Positions 1 to 6,436 of a DNA stretch of 12,502 nucleotides are shown here, piece after piece (position 1 is the first letter of the stretch; the number at the start of each line of letters is the position of its first letter). This DNA is from Desulfobacteraceae bacterium (lineage in GTDB: Bacteria; Desulfobacterota; Desulfobulbia; Desulfobulbales; Desulfobulbaceae). The stretch spans positions 1-12,502 of the forward strand of contig JALHJD010000061.1 of NCBI GenBank assembly GCA_022837185.1. Direction: 5' to 3'. The position numbers were made by a program, and so were the translations under genes. The notes under the pieces are model-generated. The model did not search any database and was not told the origin of the DNA. It was given only the letters and a program-made list of their open reading frames with translations.

Positions 1-717
1 AACCTTGAACCGGGCATGAAGGTACTGGACATCGGCTGCGGGTGGGGTGGAGCGGCTAAATTCGCCGCCCAGCGATACGGCGTGGAGGTTGTCGGCATCA
101 CCGTCTCCAGAGAACAGGCCGCCTACGCGGAAAAATCATGCCGGGGGCTGCCCGTGGAGATTGTCATGCGCGACTACCGGGATGTGGAGGGCAGGTTTGA
201 CCGCGTCTTTTCCATCGGTATGTTCGAACATGTGGGGTTCAAGAACTACAGAACCTATATGCAGAAGGTCCGGAAATGCCTGAAGGACGACGGCCTGTTT
301 CTCCTGCACACCATCGGCAGCAACAGATCTTCCTATACCATCGATCCCTGGATTGAACGCTACATTTTTCCCAACTCCATGCTGCCGTCGGCAAAACAGA
401 TATGCGCAGCGGCCGAAAATCTTTTCGTCGTTGAAGACTTCCACAATATCGGCAGCAATTACGACGCCACTCTCATGCACTGGTTCCGCAACTTCGATGC
501 CAACTGGGACACCCTGAAAACATCGTACGACGAGCGTTTCTACCGGATGTGGAAATATTACCTGTTGTCCTGCGCCGGTTCCTTCAAGGCTCGGCGCAAC
601 CAGGTATGGCAGATCGTGCTTTCCCCGAAAGGTATTCCCGGCGGCTATAAACTGCCCCGATATTCCCGGGAAGCGGAATTGACCGGGAAAATATCCGTAT
701 CCGTACCCGGCGGATAA
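1..717 (+). CDS. cfa: Cyclopropane-fatty-acyl-phospholipid synthase, 5'-truncated by window edge
   Basis: The enzyme transfers a methylene from S-adenosylmethionine to cis double bonds of membrane phospholipid acyl chains, giving cyclopropane fatty acids (envelope stress adaptation). The reading frame is open from base 1, so the first 238 visible codons are the C-terminal part of a protein that is about 380 residues in E. coli Cfa; roughly 140 N-terminal residues lie outside. Counting from Met at base 16, the SAM-binding motif LDIGCGWGG is at 4-12, the active-site Glu is in MFEHVG (69-74), the bicarbonate-site His is in FLLHTIG (95-101), and the Tyr-containing WKYYLLSCAG block is at 179-188, followed by FKARRNQVWQIVLS. 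These match known Cfa catalytic positions. The ATG at base 16 falls inside the methyltransferase fold and is not the true start. The C-terminal tail after about residue 205 is longer and more polar than usual. Very sure of family. Confidence 0.95.
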   Translation, partial: NLEPGMKVLDIGCGWGGAAKFAAQRYGVEVVGITVSREQAAYAEKSCRGLPVEIVMRDYRDVEGRFDRVFSIGMFEHVGFKNYRTYMQKVRKCLKDDGLFLLHTIGSNRSSYTIDPWIERYIFPNSMLPSAKQICAAAENLFVVEDFHNIGSNYDATLMHWFRNFDANWDTLKTSYDERFYRMWKYYLLSCAGSFKARRNQVWQIVLSPKGIPGGYKLPRYSREAELTGKISVSVPGG

Positions 718-757
718 CCGCCGCGCCGGTGGCCGCATCTTTGTCAGCGATACCCCG

Positions 758-774
758 ACGGGGAACCCCCGTTT
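758..774 (+). terminator. Weak hairpin after cfa, possible terminator
   Basis: ACGGGG (758-763) and CCCCGT (767-772) form a six-base-pair GC-rich stem with a three-base loop, followed by only TTT (772-774). It sits 41 bases after the cfa stop codon. The short T-run makes it a poor intrinsic terminator; it is listed because it is the only hairpin found between cfa and the next promoter candidate. Confidence 0.3.
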
Positions 775-809
775 CCGGCCGGGAAAAAAACCACCACTCC
801 AAAAAACTA

Positions 810-825
810 TGGCACCCGGAGCGCA
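810..825 (+). promoter_or_regulatory. Candidate sigma-54 promoter (-24/-12)
   Basis: TGGCAC at 810-815 matches the -24 element exactly. The GC at 823-824, within GCGCA, falls at the required distance for the -12 element, whose consensus is TTGCA; the two bases before GC deviate. Transcription would begin near 836, about 110 bases before the small membrane-protein gene at 945. The spacing and the perfect -24 half support it, but no enhancer or activator site was identified. Confidence 0.4.
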
Positions 826-944
826 AATGAGGAAATATATATAGTTGCGAATTAATTCCCCTTGCCGTCCGGAAAGGGGGGAGTGAGCGCGCCTGCCTCC
901 TGCCGCCGGACCGCAAACAGACAACAACCACGGTGGACCTGACC

Positions 945-1295
945 ATGCAATTCAAATTATTGAGACTGTACGCCCTGCTGGTGCAGGCCGCGTTCTGTGT
1001 CTTTATCTTCGCCTTCGGCATCTACTCCGACATCTCTTTTTTCAACACCTTCATCGGTCCGGCCGTCATCCTCCTGATCATCGCTTTCAGGCCAAACTTT
1101 TATTACGATATCATAGCCCTGTTCACCATTGCCCTGCTGGTGCTCCTCTCGATCATCTTTGCCTTTGTCAGCGCCGCGTTTCTCCAGCAGAACATCGCCA
1201 TTTCGATTGTCGCCCCCATCATTCCCGTGGCCTGCCTCGCCACTGTCATCTACTGCATGGACAAGCTCAAAAAAGAGGATGCGTCCTATTCCTGA
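945..1295 (+). CDS. Small four-helix membrane protein, unknown function
   Basis: I do not recognise this 116-residue protein. Four hydrophobic segments are visible at about 7-27, 36-49, 54-79 and 84-104, linked by very short loops and ending in a lysine-rich, acidic tail (MDKLKKEDASYS). It should therefore be an integral inner-membrane protein with almost no soluble domain. The ATG at 945 is chosen because GGTGGA (932-937) precedes it by seven bases; the in-frame GTG at 933 has no such site. It is flanked by its own possible sigma-54-like promoter upstream and by 243 bases before the next gene, so it looks like a single-gene unit. The composition and the high GC in third codon positions agree with the neighbours. 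Confidence 0.75.
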   Translation: MQFKLLRLYALLVQAAFCVFIFAFGIYSDISFFNTFIGPAVILLIIAFRPNFYYDIIALFTIALLVLLSIIFAFVSAAFLQQNIAISIVAPIIPVACLATVIYCMDKLKKEDASYS

Positions 1296-1461
1296 CCCAT
1301 CCCCGCCCAGCCTCCGGCCGACCGGCAGACAGGCCGATCACCGGAACCGAGCCCCCGGCAGGTTGCGACCCGTCGGTGCCGGCCCGCACCACCGTTGGCG
1401 AAACGGGACCGCGGCGATGCACGGGCGCCGTTATCCCGCGCCCCTCTTTTTCGATAAAAAT

Positions 1462-1492
1462 TTGCAAAAAAATCCTCCGGCAATGCTATAAT
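1462..1492 (+). promoter_or_regulatory. Extended -10 promoter for the SIMPL/nitroreductase gene string
   Basis: A perfect TATAAT lies at 1487-1492, preceded by TG at 1484-1485 (extended -10, TGnTATAAT). A -35-like TTGCAA is at 1462-1467 with a 19-base spacer, which is long but tolerable with an extended -10. Transcription should begin near 1499, leaving a leader of about 40 bases before the ATG at 1539. The AT-rich patch stands out from the GC-rich surroundings. Confidence 0.65.
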
Positions 1493-1538
1493 AACAGACA
1501 GGACATTGTGAACGGAACTTTTGCAGGATGCCGCATCC

Positions 1539-2258
1539 ATGGACAACAGGAACCATACCTGGGCGATAATACTTGGAGTCTTCATTTTCCTGGGCCTGGC
1601 GGCTCTCGGTCAATTTCTCGGCGGCAGCCTGATCCGGTTCAAGGAATATGAACGCACCGTTTCCGTCAAAGGGCTGGCCGAGCGGGAATATCCCGCCGAC
1701 ATCGTCATCTGGCCCATCCGGTTCACCGAGGCCGACAACGAACTGGCCCCGCTGTACGACCGCCTTGCCGCGTCCACCGAAATGATCCGCCTGTTTCTCA
1801 GGGACCACGGCGTGCCGGATACTGAAATAACCGTCTCCCCCCCGGCCATCACCGACAAATCGGCCCAGCAGTACGGCCCGGCCGCCAGACCGGAATTCCG
1901 TTACTCCGCCGTCCGCACCGTGACCGTTTACTCCGACAACGTTGACCGGGTGCGGGAGACAATCAATGAACTGGCCGAACTGGGAAAACAGGAAATTGTT
2001 TTCACCGGCGACGATTACCAGAACGCCACCGAGTACATTTTCACCGGCCTCAATGAGGTCAAACCCCTGATGATCGAAGAGGCCACCACCAAGGCCAGGG
2101 AAGTGGCGGAAAAATTCGCCAGGGACTCCCGGAGCAGCCTGGGCAAGATCAAGAAAGCGTCCCAGGGCCAGTTTACCATCGAACCGCGGGACCGGAACAA
2201 CCCTCATATCAAGCGGGTGCGGGTTGTTTCCACCGTCGAGTATTACCTGGTGGATTAA
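1539..2258 (+). CDS. SIMPL-domain (DUF541) envelope protein
   Basis: The 239-residue protein has one N-terminal hydrophobic segment (about 8-27, TWAIILGVFIFLGLAALG), best read as a signal anchor, followed by a periplasmic SIMPL domain. The family signs are the early VSVKGLAEREYPADIVIW block, the long helix with LAASTEMIRLFLRDHGV, the central YSAVRTVTVYS strand, and the C-terminal ATTKAREVAEKFA helix followed by a VVSTVEYYLVD strand. Members (YggE, BP26) form oligomeric envelope rings and are loosely tied to oxidative stress; no catalytic activity is established. The ATG at 1539 is preferred because AGGA (1525-1528) precedes it and the signal anchor follows at once; an in-frame TTG at 1521 would add six residues. 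It is first after the strong promoter at 1462-1492 and 48 bases before the nitroreductase gene, so co-transcription is plausible. Confidence 0.85.
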   Translation: MDNRNHTWAIILGVFIFLGLAALGQFLGGSLIRFKEYERTVSVKGLAEREYPADIVIWPIRFTEADNELAPLYDRLAASTEMIRLFLRDHGVPDTEITVSPPAITDKSAQQYGPAARPEFRYSAVRTVTVYSDNVDRVRETINELAELGKQEIVFTGDDYQNATEYIFTGLNEVKPLMIEEATTKAREVAEKFARDSRSSLGKIKKASQGQFTIEPRDRNNPHIKRVRVVSTVEYYLVD

Positions 2259-2306
2259 CCTGAACGGGAAAAAAATATTGCTTCCCCCGACACAGGCAAG
2301 GAGAAA

Positions 2307-2900
2307 ATGAAAATCGTTCTGCCCGAGCCGCAGCGCGACGGCCGTCTGTCATTGGAACAGTGCCTTGCCCGCCGCAGATCGATCAGGCATTTCAGCCGCA
2401 AACCCATTGCGCTGCGGCAGGTTTCGCAGCTCCTGTGGGCGGCCCAGGGCATCACCTCGCCCTCGGGGTACCGGACCGCCCCATCGGCCGGGGCCCTGTA
2501 TCCGCTGGAGATGTACGCGGCGGCCGGCCTGGTGGAGGATCTCTCCGCCGGCGTCTATCACTACCGCCCCCGGGACCATGCACTTGTCCTGATCCGCCAG
2601 GGCGATGTCCGGCCCGTCCTGACCGAGAGCGCCCTCGGCCAGAGCGCCGTCAACTTCGGTGCCGCCACCCTGGCGATTGCCGCCGTTTTCGAACGGACAA
2701 CCGGCAAATACGGCCGCCGCGGCCGGCAGTATGTCCACCTGGATGCCGGCCATGCCGCCCAGAACATCTGCCTGCAGGCAACCGCCCTCGGCCTGGGAAC
2801 CGTCCCCATTGGGGCCTTTCATGACGACATGGTCGCCAAAACCCTGCACCTGCCGGGGGATCAGGTGCCGCTCTACCTGCTTCCCGTCGGCATGCCATGA
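2307..2900 (+). CDS. SagB/ThcOx-type nitroreductase-family flavoprotein
   Basis: This is a cytoplasmic FMN-dependent oxidoreductase of 197 residues, the length of a single nitroreductase domain. The sequence shows the N-terminal phosphate-binding RRRSIRHF (22-29), PSAGALYPLEMYAAA (59-73) typical of the SagB branch, VHLDAGHAAQNICLQA (143-158), GLGTVPIGAF (162-171) and the C-terminal LLPVGMP. SagB enzymes oxidise azolines made by YcaO cyclodehydratases in peptide modification, but no YcaO or precursor peptide is near, so this is more likely one of the stand-alone SagB-like reductases of unknown substrate. AAGGAG at 2298-2303 lies just three bases before the ATG. The stop is followed after 20 bases by the dioxygenase start, so the two are almost certainly co-transcribed. 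Family is certain; substrate is unknown. Confidence 0.9.
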   Translation: MKIVLPEPQRDGRLSLEQCLARRRSIRHFSRKPIALRQVSQLLWAAQGITSPSGYRTAPSAGALYPLEMYAAAGLVEDLSAGVYHYRPRDHALVLIRQGDVRPVLTESALGQSAVNFGAATLAIAAVFERTTGKYGRRGRQYVHLDAGHAAQNICLQATALGLGTVPIGAFHDDMVAKTLHLPGDQVPLYLLPVGMP

Positions 2901-2920
2901 TTCCTGGAGGAAGAACTATA

Positions 2921-3526
2921 ATGCGCACAGTCCTGTTCGTCCTGACCCTGCTTGTGTGGACCTGTTTTTCCAGCCCGGCGGCCGAGCCGCTCCAGGCGGG
3001 ACCCGCACTGACCAGAACGCCGCCCGACCAGGAAGGACCTTTTTATCCCGTCGTCCGGCAGCATGATGAAGACAACGACCTGGTCAATGTCGCCGGGCGG
3101 CCGCAGCCGGCGGCCGGCAATATTCTCCATCTGACCGGAAGGGTCCGGACCCTGGACGGCGAGCCGGTGGCCGGTGCCGTCGTCGAGATATGGCAGACCG
3201 ACCCGCACGGCCGGTACAACGATGAACGGGACGGAAGCCCCGGGCCCCGGGATCCGAACTTCCAGTACCAGGGCAAGGCGACGACCGGGGAGGACGGATC
3301 GTACTCCTTCCTTACCCTTGTTCCGGGCGGATACCTTCCCCGCCCCCCGCATATCCATTTCAAGGTCTTTGTTGGCAACACCGTCCGCCTGACCAGCCAG
3401 ATCTATTTCCGTAACCATCCCCAGGCCGGAGAAACCGCCCGTTTCCGGACCGACGAACTGCTGACCGTCGATCTGCAGTCCGTTCAGCCCGGAGAGTTCA
3501 AGGCGGTTTTCGACATTGTTCTCTGA
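2921..3526 (+). CDS. Secreted intradiol ring-cleavage dioxygenase-family protein
   Basis: The family consists of Fe(III) enzymes that open catechol-type rings between the two hydroxyls using O2. The 201-residue protein starts with a signal peptide (hydrophobic 3-18, likely cut after SPAA around 21). It then has TPPDQEGPFYP (33-43) and the catalytic core. All four iron ligands expected from protocatechuate dioxygenase are visible: Tyr99 in GRYN, Tyr138 in PGGYLP, His144 and His146 in HIHF. EIWQTDPHGRYN and a DPNF block also match. The ATG at 2921 has GGAGGA nine bases upstream; the in-frame ATG at 2897 overlaps the nitroreductase and would put eight extra residues before the signal peptide. 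Classical enzymes are cytoplasmic, so an exported version with intact iron ligands beside a flavin reductase in a likely anaerobe is unusual; the substrate cannot be read from sequence. A Cys at 15 does not make a good lipobox. Confidence 0.9.
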   Translation: MRTVLFVLTLLVWTCFSSPAAEPLQAGPALTRTPPDQEGPFYPVVRQHDEDNDLVNVAGRPQPAAGNILHLTGRVRTLDGEPVAGAVVEIWQTDPHGRYNDERDGSPGPRDPNFQYQGKATTGEDGSYSFLTLVPGGYLPRPPHIHFKVFVGNTVRLTSQIYFRNHPQAGETARFRTDELLTVDLQSVQPGEFKAVFDIVL

Positions 3527-3541
3527 AAAGCCGGGACGCGC

Positions 3542-3895
3542 ATGGAAAACCATAAACTGGTCCTCCCCGAACACCTGAATCACTACGGTTTTCTTTTTGG
3601 CGGCCACCTGCTCAAATGGGTGGATGAATACGCCTTCATAGCGGCCACCATGGAGTATCCGGGCTGTAATTTCGTCACCATCGGCATGGACAGGGTGGAA
3701 TTCAGAAAAAGTGTCCGGCAGGGGACCATTCTGAAATTCATCGTGGAGAAAACATCGACGGGAACCACCTCCGTGCAGTATCTCGTCCACGTGTACAGGA
3801 GCAACAACCTCGAGGACAGCAACTTCATCTTCTCGACCAAAGTGACCCTGGTGCGGGTTGATCAGCAGGGCAAAAAGATTCCCCTTGGAACGTAA
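3542..3895 (+). CDS. Hotdog-fold acyl-CoA thioesterase (YciA/BFIT type)
   Basis: This enzyme hydrolyses acyl-CoA thioesters to free acid and CoA in the cytoplasm. The diagnostic N-terminal block is complete: LPEHLNHYGFLFGGHLLKWVDEYA (8-31), including the His-x-Asn pair (11, 13), the GFLFGG turn and Asp28, which lies at the position of the family's catalytic acid. The following helix and strands (GMDRVEFRKSVRQGTILKF, then VQYLVHVYR) complete a single hotdog domain. At 117 residues it is shorter than YciA (about 130) and far shorter than double-hotdog relatives, ending soon after the last strand. The ribosome-binding site is weak (GGGAC, 3533-3537). It starts 15 bases after the dioxygenase stop, inside the compact operon; the chain length it prefers is unknown. 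Confidence 0.9.
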   Translation: MENHKLVLPEHLNHYGFLFGGHLLKWVDEYAFIAATMEYPGCNFVTIGMDRVEFRKSVRQGTILKFIVEKTSTGTTSVQYLVHVYRSNNLEDSNFIFSTKVTLVRVDQQGKKIPLGT

Positions 3896-3899
3896 TCCC

Positions 3900-4844
3900 A
3901 TGACCGGTCGATCTTTTCCCTCTCTCCTGCTGCACCTGTTCCTGTTTCTTCAACTTATCCTGCCGATGACGGCCGGCGCGGCGGCGCCGGGTCAGAACGC
4001 TGGGCCGACCCCCGGGTCACCCTGGTCATTCTCCCTGCGGGGCGGCTCTCTCCATCATTTCGAGGCCGGCCTGGAAGAGCGGGGTGATTTCAACGTCAGC
4101 CGCTTTGTCATCCAGGGCGGAGCGGAGTATGCGCCCGGTTCCCGCCGCAGCATTGCCCTGACGGCAGGCTACGGTTTCGAGCAGTATGATTTTGCCGCCG
4201 GATCACTCATCCCCGGCCAGACGCCATGGGAAGACATCCACACCGTATGGCTCACCGTCCCCGTCCGCTGGGGCATGGAGAACGACTGGACTCTGTTTGT
4301 CCTGCCCTCCCTGCGCTGGAGCGCGGAAAGCGGTGCAAGCAGGGAGGACGCCCTGACCGGCGGCCTCTTCGCCGCGGCGGCCTATCGATTCAGCGACCGG
4401 CTGACTGCCGGTCCCGGGCTGGGCATCACCAGCCGGCTGGAGGACAGTGCGTCCCTCTTTCCCTTTCTGCTGATCAAATGGAAGGTGACCGAACGGCTGA
4501 CCCTTGCAGCCGGAGAGGGGTCCGCCGCCATACAGGGACCAGGCCTCACCCTGGACTGGAAGGCGGCGGCGCGATGGCATCTCCTGTTCGGCGGCGGGTA
4601 CGGACAGCAGCGGTTCCGCCTGGACGACCGCGGCCCCGTTCCCGGCGGGATCGGGGAGAAGACATCGTTCCCCCTCTTTATCGGGGCAACGTGCGAAATC
4701 AGTCCTCAAGTCCGGGCCGACATTTTCGGCGGCGTGGAAGCGGGCGGCGAACTGCGCCTGGAAGACCGGGACGGCAGGCTGATGGCGGAAGAGGACTTTG
4801 ACCCGGCCGTTTTTCTCGGGGCCGCTTTTGCCGGGCGTTTCTGA
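3900..4844 (+). CDS. Outer-membrane beta-barrel protein (DUF6268-like)
   Basis: The 314-residue protein has a signal peptide (hydrophobic 8-26, likely cut at AGA/AAP) followed by alternating amphipathic strands rich in Gly, aromatic and charged residues, for example FVIQGGAEYAPGSRR, SIALTAGYGFEQYDF, TVWLTVPVRWGME and WTLFVLPSLRWSAE. It ends in FLGAAFAGRF, with the terminal Phe expected for BAM-assembled barrels. The pattern resembles DUF6268 barrels; no ligand can be named. The ATG at 3900 is chosen: it lies four bases after the thioesterase stop and places the signal peptide correctly, whereas an in-frame TTG at 3858 would add 14 charged residues and overlap the thioesterase. Translation is probably coupled to the upstream gene, since no clear Shine-Dalgarno is seen. 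Its place next to the secreted dioxygenase suggests a link to the envelope, which is inference. Confidence 0.75.
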   Translation: MTGRSFPSLLLHLFLFLQLILPMTAGAAAPGQNAGPTPGSPWSFSLRGGSLHHFEAGLEERGDFNVSRFVIQGGAEYAPGSRRSIALTAGYGFEQYDFAAGSLIPGQTPWEDIHTVWLTVPVRWGMENDWTLFVLPSLRWSAESGASREDALTGGLFAAAAYRFSDRLTAGPGLGITSRLEDSASLFPFLLIKWKVTERLTLAAGEGSAAIQGPGLTLDWKAAARWHLLFGGGYGQQRFRLDDRGPVPGGIGEKTSFPLFIGATCEISPQVRADIFGGVEAGGELRLEDRDGRLMAEEDFDPAVFLGAAFAGRF

Positions 4845-4857
4845 GGAAGGAGGGAGT

Positions 4858-5295
4858 ATGGACAATCTTTTCGTTTACGGCATCCTGCTGTCCGAGGACA
4901 TTTTCCTCGCCGCCTCCGGCTGCCGCCGGACCGGGGCCCCCTGCATCCTAAAAGGCTACCGGCGCCTGCGGGTCCGGGGCGAGTTCTTCCCGGGCATCAT
5001 TCCCGCCCCGGGAAGCATGGTCAAGGGCCTGTTCTACCCGGACATACCGGCAACGGCCTGGATTCGTCTCGACCGTTTCGAAGGAGCCATATTCCGGCGG
5101 CTGGCCGTGGAGATCGAACTCGGCGAGGGCGGCTTTGACCGGGCCTTTGTCTATGTGGTCCGGCCGGAATTCAATCACTGCCTGGAACCCCTGGAATGGG
5201 ACCTGGACGAATTTCTTTTGCGGGGGCACAGGCGTGTCGCGGGGCTCGTCCCCCGGCTTCTCACATCCCGAAAAAACAATCCGCGCAAAAGGTAA
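4858..5295 (+). CDS. Gamma-glutamylcyclotransferase-like (AIG2/GGCT fold) protein
   Basis: Family enzymes cyclise gamma-glutamyl groups to 5-oxoproline, or act on gamma-glutamylamines. The 145-residue protein has the N-terminal FVYGILL (5-11), which holds the substrate-binding YGxL loop, a central PGSMVKGLFYPD strand-turn (51-62), and LDRFEGAIFRR (71-81), where Glu75 is the expected catalytic base. It ends in a basic tail, TSRKNNPRKR, not seen in core family members. The start at 4858 follows a strong GGAAGGAGGGAG (4844-4855) and removes 20 residues of out-of-family sequence that overlap the upstream gene. It lies 13 bases after the barrel gene and 6 before the DUF523 gene. The fold assignment is firm; the substrate is not. 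Confidence 0.85.
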   Translation: MDNLFVYGILLSEDIFLAASGCRRTGAPCILKGYRRLRVRGEFFPGIIPAPGSMVKGLFYPDIPATAWIRLDRFEGAIFRRLAVEIELGEGGFDRAFVYVVRPEFNHCLEPLEWDLDEFLLRGHRRVAGLVPRLLTSRKNNPRKR

Positions 5296-5301
5296 CAGCC
5301 C

Positions 5302-6252
5302 ATGGACCACAAACCCCTGGTCGGGATCAGCACATGCCTCCTCGGTGAAAACGTCCGCTACGACGGGGGGCACCAGCTGGACAGGTATCTGCGCGACACC
5401 CTCGGCCGCCATGTCGATTTTGTCCCGGTCTGCCCCGAAGTGGAATGCGGGCTGGGCGTGCCGCGCGAGGCCATGCGCCTGGTCGAAGCTGACGGGGCCG
5501 TCCGGCTGCTGACCAGGGATTCCGGAACGGACGTCACCGCCATCATGCAATCCTGGATGACCGGCCGGCTGGGGGAACTTGCCCGGCTGCCGTTATGCGG
5601 TTTCATCTTCAAGGCCAAATCGCCCAGTTCCGGTCTGCACAGAATCAAAATCTATCACCGGGACGGCGGGGTCCGGCATAACGGCACCGGTATTTTTGCC
5701 GCCGGCTTCACCGCCGCCTTTCCGCACATTCCGGCGGAAGATGACGGCCGCCTGCATGATCCCGGCCTGCGGGAAAACTTCATCGAACGGATTTTCATCA
5801 TGCAGCGCTGGCACGAACTGACCCGGGAGAAAAAATCCCGGGGCCGCCTGGTCAGTTTCCATGCCCGCCACAAATATCAACTGATGGCCCATTGCCCGGC
5901 AACCCTCAAGGAACTGGGCGCCCTGGTAGCCTCGGGAGCGAACCATCCCACGGACGCGCTCCATGACATGTACCTGGACGCCATGACCCGGGCCCTGGGG
6001 AAGCTGGCGACGATCAGGAAAAACACCAACGTGCTCCTGCATATCATAGGATATTTCAAGAAACAGCTGACCGCCGATGAGAAAGTCGAACTGAGAGAGA
6101 TAATCGACCGCTACCACGCCGGACTGGTGCCGCTTATCGTACCCATGACCCTCATCAATCATCACCTGCGCAAGCACCCTTCACCGTACCTCCTGGACCA
6201 GATGTACCTTAATCCGCATCCCCTGGAACTGATGCTGCGCAATCATGTCTGA
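5302..6252 (+). CDS. DUF523-DUF1722 (TudS-like / YbgA-like) fusion protein
   Basis: The N-terminal DUF523 domain (about 5-155) is related to thiouracil desulfidase TudS, which holds a [4Fe-4S] cluster on three cysteines. STCLLGENVRYDGGH (10-24) and PVCPEVECGLGVPRE (42-56) are present, giving Cys12, Cys44 and Cys49. The motif usually written SPSCG reads SPSSG here (107-111), with Cys99 eight residues before it (LCGFIFKAK). The C-terminal DUF1722 domain (about 190-305, FHARHKYQLMAHCP to LNPHPLELMLRNHV) has no proven function. The usual two-domain length is about 320 residues and this is 316, so it is complete. AAAGGT at 5287-5292 precedes the ATG. It is the last gene of the compact string; the Ser substitution means the cluster ligation should not be assumed. 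Confidence 0.9.
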   Translation: MDHKPLVGISTCLLGENVRYDGGHQLDRYLRDTLGRHVDFVPVCPEVECGLGVPREAMRLVEADGAVRLLTRDSGTDVTAIMQSWMTGRLGELARLPLCGFIFKAKSPSSGLHRIKIYHRDGGVRHNGTGIFAAGFTAAFPHIPAEDDGRLHDPGLRENFIERIFIMQRWHELTREKKSRGRLVSFHARHKYQLMAHCPATLKELGALVASGANHPTDALHDMYLDAMTRALGKLATIRKNTNVLLHIIGYFKKQLTADEKVELREIIDRYHAGLVPLIVPMTLINHHLRKHPSPYLLDQMYLNPHPLELMLRNHV

Positions 6253-6436
6253 GGACCCGTCGCGGGCCAGGTTCCCGGAACTCCTGGAACTCAGGATGCA
6301 ATGATCGGCAAGTTGGGGTATATTCCGTCCTGGCTCAATCCCCGGCCTGCACTCGATTTCCCTCCCGCCCGCGCCGCTGGGGGAAGCGATGGCATGCACG
6401 CCGGACAACCGATATTCCTTTGCTCCCGGCGGAGAT

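Noticed and set aside
1296..1460. GC-rich leader with a GAAAC-GGGACCGC-like stretch that recalled a c-di-GMP (GEMM) riboswitch
   Set aside because: The conserved core bases and the paired stems expected of that riboswitch could not be found, and the segment lies upstream of the likely transcription start at 1499. I see no supported feature in it.
2307..2900. Peptide-modification (thiazole/oxazole) gene cluster suggested by the SagB-like protein
   Set aside because: No YcaO cyclodehydratase, E1-like partner, precursor peptide or transporter lies in the window.
2873..3901. 342-codon minus-strand frame antisense to the dioxygenase and thioesterase genes
   Set aside because: It mirrors two genes with clear family motifs on the plus strand; long antisense frames are expected in GC-rich DNA with strong third-position bias.
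6253..6436. Possible promoter with TATATT near 6318 before the Na/Pi gene
   Set aside because: The hexamer at the right -35 distance is ATGCAA, a poor match, and no other element supports it; only short GC-rich inverted repeats are visible in this 184-base spacer.
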